Positions 8,456-19,003 of a DNA stretch of 64,000 nt are shown here, one piece after another. The notes under the pieces are model-generated. The model was given only the letters and a program-made list of their open reading frames with translations. It had not been told where the DNA came from and did no database searches. This DNA is from Paraburkholderia aspalathi (GTDB lineage Bacteria > Pseudomonadota > Gammaproteobacteria > Burkholderiales > Burkholderiaceae). The DNA lies in assembly GCF_900116445.1 (NCBI RefSeq), contig NZ_FPBH01000003.1, forward strand, positions 434,001 to 498,000, in the 5' to 3' direction. The translations under genes were made by a program, and so were the position numbers. Positions within the stretch are counted from its first letter, which is position 1. Each line of letters begins with the position of its first letter.

Positions 8456-9262
8456 ATGAGCGATACGAACCCGGATCCCAAAACTTCGATCCAGGTGATC
8501 GAACGCATGATGCGCTTGCTCGATGCACTCGCTGCGCATAGCGACCCGGTCAGCCTGAAAGAACTCGCCATCCGCACGGAGCTGCACCCGTCCACCGCGC
8601 ACCGCATCCTGAACGACATGGTGATGTGCCGGCTGGTCGACCGGTCGGATCCCGGCACTTACCGCCTCGGTATGCGCCTGCTCGAACTGGGCAATCTGGT
8701 GAAGGCGCGGCTCTCGGTACGCGACGCGGCACTCACGCCGATGCGCGAACTGCACCGTCAAACCGGGCAGACCGTTAACCTGTCGGTGCGCCAGGGCGAT
8801 GAGATCGTCTATATAGAACGCGCCTACTCCGAGCGCTCCGGCATGCAGGTGGTGCGGGCGATTGGCGGGCGGGCGCCGCTACATCTGACCTCGGTGGGCA
8901 AGCTCTTCCTCGCTGCGGACGAATCAACCCGCGTGCGCGCCTACGCCACGCGTACCGGACTGTCCGGCCACACGCAGAACAGCATCACCGATCTGACCAA
9001 GCTCGAACGTGAGTTGTCGCACGTGCGCCAGCAGGCCTGCGCGCGCGATAACGAAGAACTGGAACTGGGCGTGCGCTGCATCGCAGCGGGGATTTACGAC
9101 GACACCGGCAAACTGGTTGCGGGCCTGTCGCTGTCGGCTCCGGCGGATCGCTTGCAGGACTCGTGGTTGGGGCAGCTCAGCCAAACGGCGCTGTTGATTT
9201 CCGCGTCGCTGGGTTATCGCCCTCAGACGCCGCAGGAGCATACGCATCCCCAGCACGCTTAA
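8456..9262 (+). CDS. IclR-family transcriptional regulator
   Basis: The 268-residue cytoplasmic regulator has an N-terminal winged helix-turn-helix (about residues 10-75, with SLKELAIRTELHPSTAHRIL). An IclR effector-binding domain follows (about 85-255, with GGRAPLHLTSVGKLFLA and the Cys-containing segment GVRCIAAGIYDDTG). It is transcribed away from lutA, so a role in controlling lutAB is a reasonable inference. The ligand (perhaps lactate or a related acid) cannot be read from sequence. A strong bidirectional terminator follows. Confidence 0.9.
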   Translation: MSDTNPDPKTSIQVIERMMRLLDALAAHSDPVSLKELAIRTELHPSTAHRILNDMVMCRLVDRSDPGTYRLGMRLLELGNLVKARLSVRDAALTPMRELHRQTGQTVNLSVRQGDEIVYIERAYSERSGMQVVRAIGGRAPLHLTSVGKLFLAADESTRVRAYATRTGLSGHTQNSITDLTKLERELSHVRQQACARDNEELELGVRCIAAGIYDDTGKLVAGLSLSAPADRLQDSWLGQLSQTALLISASLGYRPQTPQEHTHPQHA

Positions 9263-9293
9263 GCGGGCGGTCGCGCGCGTCCTCCGACGTAAT

Positions 9294-9324
9294 AAAAAAG
9301 CCTCGCATCAGCGAGGCTTTTTTT
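9294..9324. terminator. Bidirectional terminator between the IclR gene and pbpG
   Basis: GCCTCGC and its complement form a stem with an ATCA loop, flanked by A6 on the left and T7 on the right. It serves both converging genes. Confidence 0.9.
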
Positions 9325-9368
9325 CTGGCCGGTTCGAAAACCGGCCGCGAGATGATGCCAGGGCGGCT

Positions 9369-10553
9369 TCAGGTACCCGAGCCGCCAGCATCCGCGCTGG
9401 TGATGCGCGGCTGATCGCCACCGTTGTCGAGCCACGTGCGCAGACGCGTCGCATCCGCAAAGCGCGAGTACTTACCCGACGAATCGAGCAGCACGATGAT
9501 CATCGGACGGCCGTGAATGGTCGCCTGCATCACGAGGCACTCGCCCGCTTCGTTGATGAACCCGGTCTTTTGCAGACCGATGTCCCACGTCGGGTTACGC
9601 ACCAGTGCATTCGTGCTGTTGTACGCCAGCGAACGCTTGCCGGTGTACACCTCGTAGCTGTGGTCGGTCGAGAACTTGCGGATCATCGGATACTGATACG
9701 CCGCGTTGACCATCTTCACGAGGTCGCGCGCGCTCGAAACGTTCTGGCTCGTCAAACCCGTGGGGTTTTCAAAGTGCGTATCGGTCATGCCAAGTTGCTT
9801 GGCCTTCGCGTTCATTGCCGCGAGGAACGCCGGACGGCCGCCCGGGAAGTAGCGCGACAGCGCGGCGGCGGCACGGTTTTCCGAGGCCATCAGCGCGATG
9901 TGCAGCATGTCTTCACGCGAGAGCACCGAGCCCACCGACAGACGCGAGCCGGTGTTCTTCTCGTAATCGCGGTCTTCGTCAGTGACTTCGATCTGGTCGG
10001 TCATCGGCTCTTTCGAGTCGAGCACCACCATCGAGGTCATCAGCTTGGTGATCGACGCGATCGGCACCACGGCGCGCGAATTCTTGTCGAACAGCGATTC
10101 GCCGGTGTTCTGATCGATTACGTAGGCAACGCTCGAACGCAGCATCAGCGCGTCCGGCGTGTCGTGCAGACCGAAAGCCTGGCCGACGGTAGGCGGACGC
10201 GGTTCGTACGCGACGCGGCGCATCACCGAGTGGTGACGACCGTTCGACGAGTACGTCACGCGCTTGCGCTTGACGCTCGCGCGCGGCGCGTCGTCATCTG
10301 CAGCGGCCACGGTCTTCGCAGCGGCGCCTTTGGCGGCCTTCTTGCTCGACACTTTGTCAGCCGGGGCCGCGGCGGGCTTTTTGGCCGCTTTCGCGTGTTT
10401 GGAGGTTTTTGCCGTGGTGGCGGGCGTGGCGGCAAAAGTGCTGACAGGCGTAGCGAACGCCGCTGCGATGACCATGGAGACGGCCACCGACAGAGCGGTG
10501 CTGCGAGCCGCGCCGTGGATCACTTTTAGCGACGAAAACATGTCGGTTTTCAT
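9369..10553 (-). CDS. pbpG: D-alanyl-D-alanine endopeptidase, PBP7 type
   Basis: Periplasmic S11-family serine peptidase acting on peptidoglycan cross-links. The active-site SxxK is Ser167-Lys170 (SITK), the SxN motif is Ser224-Glu-Asn226, and KTG is at 329-331. The first 42 or so residues are a signal peptide or anchor. Residues 43-115 are a Lys/Ala-rich linker that makes the 394-residue protein longer than E. coli PBP7 (about 310). A start at the ATG four codons later is possible. A good promoter lies 36 bp upstream. Confidence 0.9.
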   Translation of the reverse strand: MKTDMFSSLKVIHGAARSTALSVAVSMVIAAAFATPVSTFAATPATTAKTSKHAKAAKKPAAAPADKVSSKKAAKGAAAKTVAAADDDAPRASVKRKRVTYSSNGRHHSVMRRVAYEPRPPTVGQAFGLHDTPDALMLRSSVAYVIDQNTGESLFDKNSRAVVPIASITKLMTSMVVLDSKEPMTDQIEVTDEDRDYEKNTGSRLSVGSVLSREDMLHIALMASENRAAAALSRYFPGGRPAFLAAMNAKAKQLGMTDTHFENPTGLTSQNVSSARDLVKMVNAAYQYPMIRKFSTDHSYEVYTGKRSLAYNSTNALVRNPTWDIGLQKTGFINEAGECLVMQATIHGRPMIIVLLDSSGKYSRFADATRLRTWLDNGGDQPRITSADAGGSGT

Positions 10554-10588
10554 GGGTGTTCAGTAGGGAGCGGCAAGAGGTTTCCGCA

Positions 10589-10617
10589 AGTGTAGTAAAA
10601 CAACGAAAAATTAGCAA
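10589..10617 (-). promoter_or_regulatory. pbpG promoter
   Basis: On the minus strand, TTGCTA (10612-10617), a 17-bp spacer and TACACT (10589-10594). Confidence 0.6.
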
Positions 10618-11167
10618 TTTGAAGCACTTATACGCGCTCCTTAAACCGGCTTGTAAGCTCCGATCGCAAAAACACAAATAAGTGCCACGTTCCGATCGAA
10701 AAAAACGATCGCCAACGCGCTTCACCTCGCCTTTGCCGCCAAATGCCGGAATCGTACCGATTCTTTCAGCATAACGGCAATTTCGAGACAACCTTGATCA
10801 GGGGAAATACGGTCAGAGCGCAGGCACGTAAAGCCTTGCCGGCACGCCGGGACATCGAGCGAGTCCTGCCGCAGGCTGTTAAACACCTGCTGGAGACCGC
10901 CAACGCGCATTCGACCGGCATAGAGCATTAACGTTCCGTGACACTTTCTGGTTTACATCGGGAAGGGCAATCGACGGGTTTTTTGTCAAACGCCGATTTG
11001 CCATTCCACCCGCACCGGGTCGCATCGCGCGGTCAAAATCCCTCCTGAAATCGGTAACAAATGCAGATTTATTCTGCACCAGAGCGGTGCGACGGACAAA
11101 TCAACCTGCGTCAAACGAATGTCATGCCCACCGCATAAGGTATTGTTTTATCAGTAATTTCTTAATA
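10618..11167. other. Long gene-free stretch between pbpG and phaP
   Basis: About 550 bp with only short frames that lack coding character or a ribosome site. It has no tRNA-like fold or clear repeat that I can see. The distal part leads into the phaP regulatory region. Confidence 0.5.
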
Positions 11168-11182
11168 TTGTGCGACGCACAA
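11168..11182. promoter_or_regulatory. Palindrome upstream of the phaP promoter, candidate PhaR operator
   Basis: TTGTGCG-A-CGCACAA is a perfect 7-bp-arm palindrome ending 7 bp before the -35 element. A related but imperfect copy, with TGCGATGCACAA, lies at about 11229-11240, just downstream of the -10. TGC/GCA-type sites are bound by the phasin repressor PhaR in other PHB producers; that link is inferred. Confidence 0.5.
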
Positions 11183-11189
11183 AAAACAC

Positions 11190-11217
11190 TTGACATTCGT
11201 TAACACCATCCTAAAAT
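11190..11217 (+). promoter_or_regulatory. phaP promoter
   Basis: Consensus TTGACA (11190-11195), a 16-bp spacer and TAAAAT (11212-11217). The untranslated leader would be about 110 nt. Confidence 0.75.
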
Positions 11218-11332
11218 GGGAACCATTGCTGCGATGCACAAAACATCGCGGTCCGGGGAGACGATCTGAGAGCGTCTCGCCACCAACCCAATGCGGTCCG
11301 CACAGACAGACCGCGATCCAGGAGCGTAAACC

Positions 11333-11905
11333 ATGACTCTGCTGACCCCTGAGCAATTCGCTGCAGCCCAGAAAGCCAACTTTGAAACGCTGTTCGGCCT
11401 GACGACCAAAGCATTTGAAGGCGTCGAAAAGCTGGTTGAACTGAACCTGCAAGTCGTGAAATCGACGCTCGCGGAAAGCCAGGAAAATGCCCAACGCGCC
11501 CTGTCGGTAAAGGACGCGCAGGAACTGCTGGCACTGCAAGCTAGCCTCGCACAGCCGGTGGCTGAAAAGGCGCTGTCGTACGGCCGTCACGTGTATGAGA
11601 TCGTTTCGGCAACGCAAGGTGAGTTCACCCGCGTCGCAGAAGCCCAATTCGAAGAGCAAAACCGCAAGGTCCAGTCGCTCGTCGAAAACGTTGCGAAGAA
11701 TGCCCCGGCCGGTTCGGAAACCGCTGTCGCCGTGCTGAAGTCGGCAATCACCGCCGCCAACACCACGTACGAAACGGTCCACAAGGCAACCAAGCAAGCT
11801 GTCGAAATCGCTGAAAGCAACTTCAATGCAGCCGCAACGGCCGCATCGAAGGCAGCATCGCAAGCCGCTGCACAAGCATCGCGCTCGGCAAAGAAGGCAG
11901 TCTAA
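11333..11905 (+). CDS. phaP: Phasin, PHA granule-associated protein
   Basis: Small amphipathic protein that coats polyhydroxyalkanoate granules. The 190-residue helical protein starts [16 protein letters not shown] and contains the phasin-2 pattern ([26 protein letters not shown]). The C-terminal 40 residues are almost only Ala, Ser and Lys, as in Burkholderia and Cupriavidus phasins. CAGGAGCG precedes the ATG. It stands alone with its own strong promoter and terminator, matching a highly expressed gene. Confidence 0.95.
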   Translation: MTLLTPEQFAAAQKANFETLFGLTTKAFEGVEKLVELNLQVVKSTLAESQENAQRALSVKDAQELLALQASLAQPVAEKALSYGRHVYEIVSATQGEFTRVAEAQFEEQNRKVQSLVENVAKNAPAGSETAVAVLKSAITAANTTYETVHKATKQAVEIAESNFNAAATAASKAASQAAAQASRSAKKAV

Positions 11906-11924
11906 GTTTCAAGCCGCACATCAC

Positions 11925-11952
11925 GCCGGCCCCGCCTCATGGCAGGGCCGGC
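11925..11952 (+). other. GC hairpin after phaP
   Basis: An 8-bp stem (GCCGGCCC at 11925-11932 and its complement at 11945-11952) with a 12-nt loop and no T-run. It may protect the transcript 3' end. Confidence 0.4.
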
Positions 11953-12027
11953 GCGATTGCAGCAACAACATGCAAGCAACTGCGTCGTGCCGTTGCCGCT
12001 CACACGGTTTCATCTGGCCGAACGCTC

Positions 12028-12079
12028 CGATACGTTGAATGACGTATCGTTTGCCCGGCGAAAGGCCGGGATTTTTTTT
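12028..12079 (+). terminator. phaP terminator region (two hairpins)
   Basis: A perfect 8-bp hairpin (CGATACGT at 12028-12035 with 12042-12049) is followed by a second one, CCCGGC-GAAAG-GCCGGG (12054-12070). The second ends in a run of eight T, a standard intrinsic terminator. Confidence 0.85.
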
Positions 12080-12152
12080 CCCGCTGCCTGAGATGCGCGG
12101 CGCATGTTACATGCGTCGCTTCGCGATAAACGCTCTACGCTGCTTGCTGCAC

Positions 12153-12193
12153 AAAAAAACGGCGCGCCCCTTGCGGGGCGCGCCGTTTTTTTT
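12153..12193. terminator. Strong bidirectional terminator between phaP and lpdA
   Basis: A6-7 tract, an 11-bp GC stem (CGGCGCGCCCC) with TTGC loop, then a run of eight T. It is symmetrical and works for lpdA from the right. Confidence 0.9.
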
Positions 12194-12207
12194 GCCTCTA
12201 CTTTTTC

Positions 12208-12237
12208 GACCCCGCCTGTCTGCATGCAGGCGGGGTC
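12208..12237 (-). other. Hairpin just after lpdA
   Basis: An 11-bp perfect stem (GACCCCGCCTG at 12208-12218 and its complement at 12227-12237) with an 8-nt loop, seven bases past the lpdA stop. It has no T-run, and the real terminator is the next hairpin to the left. Confidence 0.5.
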
Positions 12238-12244
12238 AGCAGCA

Positions 12245-14020
12245 TTACTTCTTTTTCTGCGGCGGCAAGTCAGTGCAGACGCCTTCGTACAACTCGGCGG
12301 CCATACCGATCGACTCGCCAAGCGTCGGGTGCGGATGAATCGTCTTACCAATATCCGTTGCGTCCGCTCCCATCTCGACTGCGAGGCACACTTCGCTGAT
12401 CAGGTCGCCGGCGTTCAAACCGACAATCCCGCCGCCGATCACGCGATGCGTTTCTTCGTCGAACAGCAGCTTGGTGACGCCTTCGTCACGGCCGTTGGCG
12501 ATAGCGCGGCCCGAGGCTGCCCACGGGAACACCGCCTTGCCGTACTTGATGCCCTCGGCCTTCAGCTGATCTTCCGTCTTGCCGGCCCACGCCACTTCCG
12601 GATCGGTGTAGGCCACTGACGGAATCTGCAGTGCATCGAAGTACGCCTTCTCGCCATGAGCGACTTCCGCAGCGACGTGAGCTTCATGCACGGCTTTGTG
12701 CGCGAGCATCGGCTGACCGACGATATCGCCGATAGCGAAGATATGCGGCACGTTGGTGCGCATCTGCTTGTCGACGTCGATGAAGCCGCGATCCGTCACG
12801 GCCACGCCTGCCTTGTCCGCCCCGATCTTCTTGCCATTCGGCGTACGGCCGACAGCGACCAGCACGAGGTCATAGCGTTGCGCTTCGGCCGGGGCCTTTT
12901 CGCCTTCGAACGACACGTAGATGCCGTCGTCTTTCGCTTCCGCCGCGGTGGTTTTGGTCTTCAGCATGACGTTGGCAAAACGCTTGCTGTTGTACTTCTC
13001 CCAGACCTTGACCAGATCGCGGTCCGCGCCGGCCATCAGGCCGTCGAGCATTTCGACCACATCGATCTTGGCGCCGAGCGTGGCGTAGACCGTTGCCATT
13101 TCCAGGCCGATGATGCCGCCGCCGATCACCAGCATGCGTTGCGGAATCTGACGCAACTCCAACGCGCCGGTCGAATCGACCACACGCGGATCTTCCGGAA
13201 TGAACGGCAGCTTCACCGCTTCCGAGCCTGCGGCGATGATGGCCTGCTTGAACTTGACGACCTTCTTGCCGCCGTCCGTCACGATTTCCATGTGATATGG
13301 ATCGACGAACGAGCCGGTACCCGTCACGACTTCGACCTTGCGCATCTTGGCCATGCCGGCGAGACCGCCGGTGAGCTTCTTGACGACGCCCGACTTGAAG
13401 TCGCGCAGCTTGTCGAGATCGATTTGCGGCTTGCCGAACGTGATGCCATGCGAGCCGAGCGCTTCCGCTTCATCGATAACAAGGGCCGTGTGCAACAGCG
13501 CCTTCGACGGGATACAACCGACGTTCAGACAGACGCCGCCGAGCGTGGAATAACGTTCGACGAGCACCGTCTTCATGCCGAGATCGGCCGAGCGGAACGC
13601 AGCCGAGTAACCGCCGGGGCCCGAACCAAGCACGAGCATGTCGCACTCGATATCCGCGCTGCCGGAGAAGCTACCGGCTTGCGGCGCGGGCGCTGCCGCT
13701 TTGGACGCAGGCGCCGGCGCCGGTGCAGGCGCTGCTGCCGGAGCTGGCGCTTTCTCAGGCGCCTTAGCCGGTGCTGCGTCTGCGGACGTTTCGACTAGCG
13801 CGATGACTGTACCTTGCGAGACTTTGTCGCCGGCCTTGATGCGTACTTCCTTGACGGTGCCGGCGGTGTCGCTTGGCACTTCGATGGAGGCCTTATCGGA
13901 CTCGAGCGTCATCAGCGCCTGCTCGTTCTCGATGACATCACCCGGTTTGATATTGACTTCGACGACATCGACGTCCTTGAAGTCACCGATATCCGGCACT
14001 TTTACTTCGACGAGACTCAT
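12245..14020 (-). CDS. lpdA: Dihydrolipoyl dehydrogenase (E3) with N-terminal lipoyl domain
   Basis: E3 of pyruvate dehydrogenase; it re-oxidises dihydrolipoamide with NAD+. The 591-residue chain starts with a lipoyl domain (lipoyl lysine Lys43 in ESDKASIEVP). An Ala/Pro linker (about 80-120) and the FAD/NAD disulfide oxidoreductase follow. The FAD motif is GSGPGGYSAA, the redox pair is Cys164/Cys169 in GGVCLNVGCIPSK, and the active-site His lies in HPHPTLGES near the end. The fused lipoyl domain is known from Neisseria and Ralstonia PDH-type E3. It follows aceF. Confidence 0.95.
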   Translation of the reverse strand: MSLVEVKVPDIGDFKDVDVVEVNIKPGDVIENEQALMTLESDKASIEVPSDTAGTVKEVRIKAGDKVSQGTVIALVETSADAAPAKAPEKAPAPAAAPAPAPAPASKAAAPAPQAGSFSGSADIECDMLVLGSGPGGYSAAFRSADLGMKTVLVERYSTLGGVCLNVGCIPSKALLHTALVIDEAEALGSHGITFGKPQIDLDKLRDFKSGVVKKLTGGLAGMAKMRKVEVVTGTGSFVDPYHMEIVTDGGKKVVKFKQAIIAAGSEAVKLPFIPEDPRVVDSTGALELRQIPQRMLVIGGGIIGLEMATVYATLGAKIDVVEMLDGLMAGADRDLVKVWEKYNSKRFANVMLKTKTTAAEAKDDGIYVSFEGEKAPAEAQRYDLVLVAVGRTPNGKKIGADKAGVAVTDRGFIDVDKQMRTNVPHIFAIGDIVGQPMLAHKAVHEAHVAAEVAHGEKAYFDALQIPSVAYTDPEVAWAGKTEDQLKAEGIKYGKAVFPWAASGRAIANGRDEGVTKLLFDEETHRVIGGGIVGLNAGDLISEVCLAVEMGADATDIGKTIHPHPTLGESIGMAAELYEGVCTDLPPQKKK

Positions 14021-14157
14021 AGTGTCCCCTTCTCTTATTGATCGTGATGATGAAGCAGCGCGAACGGAACCATGCAGTCTAAAAACAGCGCAAAAACTGG
14101 CAGCGAGCTGGACAGAAACATCCTTTGCCGTCCGCCCAAGGACGCGCCTTTCTTTTG

Positions 14158-14208
14158 CTTACTTTTCTTTGGAAGACAAAGAAAAGTAAGTGCCGCCCCG
14201 CACAGGGG
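14158..14208. repeat. Extragenic palindromic element between aceF and lpdA
   Basis: A perfect 14-bp inverted repeat (CTTACTTTTCTTTG at 14158-14171 and its complement at 14177-14190, loop GAAGA). A smaller hairpin GCCCC-GCACA-GGGGC follows. I recognise the shape and sequence as a short interspersed element frequent between Burkholderia genes; the copy number here cannot be tested. It fills part of the 281-bp aceF-lpdA gap. Confidence 0.7.
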
Positions 14209-14301
14209 CGACGCTAATAGACCGACACGAAAACAAGTTCAACGAGAGACGTGGATTACCAACAAACCCCACGCTCCCGGCGCTACAGCGACGTCACTCG
14301 A

Positions 14302-15954
14302 TCAAAGAATCACACGCCGAAAATCGGCAAGAATCGCACCCAGATACGCATTGAACCGCGCCGCCGCAGCACCATCAATCACCCGATGGTCATACGACAA
14401 CGACAGCGGCAGAATCAGACGCGGCACAAACTGCTTGCCATCCCAAACCGGCTTCATCGCGCCACGCGACAAGCCGAGAATAGCGACTTCCGGCGCATTG
14501 ATAATCGGCGTGAAGTTAGTCCCGCCAATCCCACCCAGCGAAGAAATCGAGAAGCAGCCGCCTTGCATCTGATCCGGCTTCAGCTTGCCGTCACGCGCAG
14601 CCTTCGACAGCTCGGTCATTTCCTTCGCGATATCGATCAAGCCCTTCTTGTCCGCGTCGCGAATCACCGGAACGACCAGGCCGTTCGGCGTATCAGCAGC
14701 AAACCCAATGTGGTAGTACTGCTTGAACACCAGGTTGTCGCCGTCGAGGCTCGCATTGAACGTCGGGAATTGCTTCAAGGCAGCAACCACCGCCTTGATC
14801 ACGAACGCCAGCATCGTGAACTTCACGCCGGCCTTTTCGTTTTCCTTGTTCAACTGCACGCGCAGCGCTTCGAGATCGGTGATATCCGCTTCGTCGTTAT
14901 TCGTGACGTGCGGAATCATGACCCAGTTGCGATGCAGGTTCGCGCCCGAGATCTTCTTGATGCGCGACAACGGCTTCGGATCGACCGGGCCGAACTTGGT
15001 GAAGTCGACCTTCGGCCACGGCAGCAGATTCAATTCGCCGCCACCCGCAGCAGACGGCGCAGCAGCGCCTGCCGGTGCAGCACGCTGACCCGTCATCACA
15101 CCCTTGATGAAGCCGGTCACATCCGCTTGCGTAATACGGCCCTTCGGACCCGTGCCCTGTACCTGCGTCACGTCGACACCGAGTTCGCGCGCGAACTTGC
15201 GCACGGACGGCGAAGCGTGGCTCGCGCGGCGAGCACCACCCTCGCCAGCTTGAATCAGCGGCGCTTGTGCAAGCGCAGACGGCGAAGCCGGCGCAGGCGA
15301 AGGAGCAACCGGCGCATCCGACGGCTTCTCGAGCGCTTCCTGCTTCGCCGCAGGTGCGGCAGCCGCAGCCGGCGCAGCCGCGCCATCCGCTTCCAGCACG
15401 ACGATGACCGAGCCTTCCGACACGGTATCGCCGACCTTGACCTTCAGTTCCTTGACGACACCGGCGGCCGAGCTCGGCACGTCCATGGTCGCCTTGTCGG
15501 ATTCGAGCGTCACCAGCGACTGCTCTTTCTCGACGCGATCGCCGACCTTCACCGAGACTTCGATCACGGGAATGTCTTTGTAGTCGCCGATATCCGGCAC
15601 TTTGACTTCCTGCAGGCCACCGCCGGCAGCAGCGGGTGCGGCAGCCGGGGCAGGCGCAGCAGCCGGAGCCGGTGCAGCAGCAGGCGCCGGAGCCGGTGCG
15701 GCAGCCGCCGCGCCCGCGCCTTCCAGCACGACGATCAGCGAGCCTTCCGACACGTTATCGCCAACCTTGACCTTCACTTCCTTGACGACGCCGGCAGCCG
15801 AGCTCGGCACGTCCATGGTCGCCTTGTCGGACTCCAGCGTAACGAGCGATTGCTCTTTCTCGACGGTGTCACCCGCCTTCACCAGCACCTCGATCACAGG
15901 AATGTCCTTGTAATCGCCGATGTCCGGCACCTTGACTTCGATCGCTTGACTCAT
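14302..15954 (-). CDS. aceF: Pyruvate dehydrogenase E2, dihydrolipoyllysine acetyltransferase
   Basis: Core of the pyruvate dehydrogenase complex. The 550 residues hold two lipoyl domains with lysines Lys44 and Lys154, exactly 110 residues apart and almost identical. Ala/Pro-rich linkers, a peripheral-subunit binding domain (about 235-270, ASPSVRKFARELGVD) and the catalytic acetyltransferase domain follow, ending with the HxxxDG motif YDHRVIDGA. AGGAG lies before the ATG. It sits between aceE and lpdA, with an 86-bp gap to aceE. Confidence 0.96.
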   Translation of the reverse strand: MSQAIEVKVPDIGDYKDIPVIEVLVKAGDTVEKEQSLVTLESDKATMDVPSSAAGVVKEVKVKVGDNVSEGSLIVVLEGAGAAAAAPAPAPAAAPAPAAAPAPAAAPAAAGGGLQEVKVPDIGDYKDIPVIEVSVKVGDRVEKEQSLVTLESDKATMDVPSSAAGVVKELKVKVGDTVSEGSVIVVLEADGAAAPAAAAAPAAKQEALEKPSDAPVAPSPAPASPSALAQAPLIQAGEGGARRASHASPSVRKFARELGVDVTQVQGTGPKGRITQADVTGFIKGVMTGQRAAPAGAAAPSAAGGGELNLLPWPKVDFTKFGPVDPKPLSRIKKISGANLHRNWVMIPHVTNNDEADITDLEALRVQLNKENEKAGVKFTMLAFVIKAVVAALKQFPTFNASLDGDNLVFKQYYHIGFAADTPNGLVVPVIRDADKKGLIDIAKEMTELSKAARDGKLKPDQMQGGCFSISSLGGIGGTNFTPIINAPEVAILGLSRGAMKPVWDGKQFVPRLILPLSLSYDHRVIDGAAAARFNAYLGAILADFRRVIL

Positions 15955-16040
15955 TGTTAGTGTCTCCTGGGCCGCGCACGCCGCCCGCTCCTGTCGATCA
16001 GGAGCAGGCGCGCACGCCGTGGCACACGGGGAATGATGCC

Positions 16041-18737
<2,697 letters not shown>

Positions 18738-18813
18738 GCTCGTCTCCTGGATATAGAGGAACGCTCTTTGAACAGACGACGCGGACGAAGCACGGCCGCG
18801 GCAGCTTCGGCCG

Positions 18814-18843
18814 ATTGTAAAAGGGGTCCCGACGTCTGCGCAA
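18814..18843 (-). promoter_or_regulatory. aceE promoter
   Basis: On the minus strand, TTGCGC (18838-18843), an 18-bp spacer and TACAAT (18814-18819). Confidence 0.55.
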
Positions 18844-18851
18844 CAAAAATT

Positions 18852-18871
18852 TCGAATCACGAGATCGAATC
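18852..18871. promoter_or_regulatory. Direct repeats upstream of the aceE promoter
   Basis: Two TCGAATC copies (18852-18858 and 18865-18871), 13 bp start to start, lie just upstream of the aceE -35 in the divergent region. They could be a binding site for a regulator of PDH or of the neighbouring kinase gene; the protein is unknown. Confidence 0.35.
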
Positions 18872-19003
18872 TCATAATGCGGAAAATTGTTGCGGCGCAA
18901 CCTGATTTGACTGCCGATCGACCGATACGTCGGCTAGTTTGCGCCGAATAACGGTTCTTTCAGCGCTTTTTTGCGCCATTTGCTAGTGACTCGCTGCGCT
19001 ACA

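Noticed and set aside
10743..11079. Short frames on both strands between pbpG and phaP
   Set aside because: Frequent stops around, no ribosome sites and no domain; left as non-coding.
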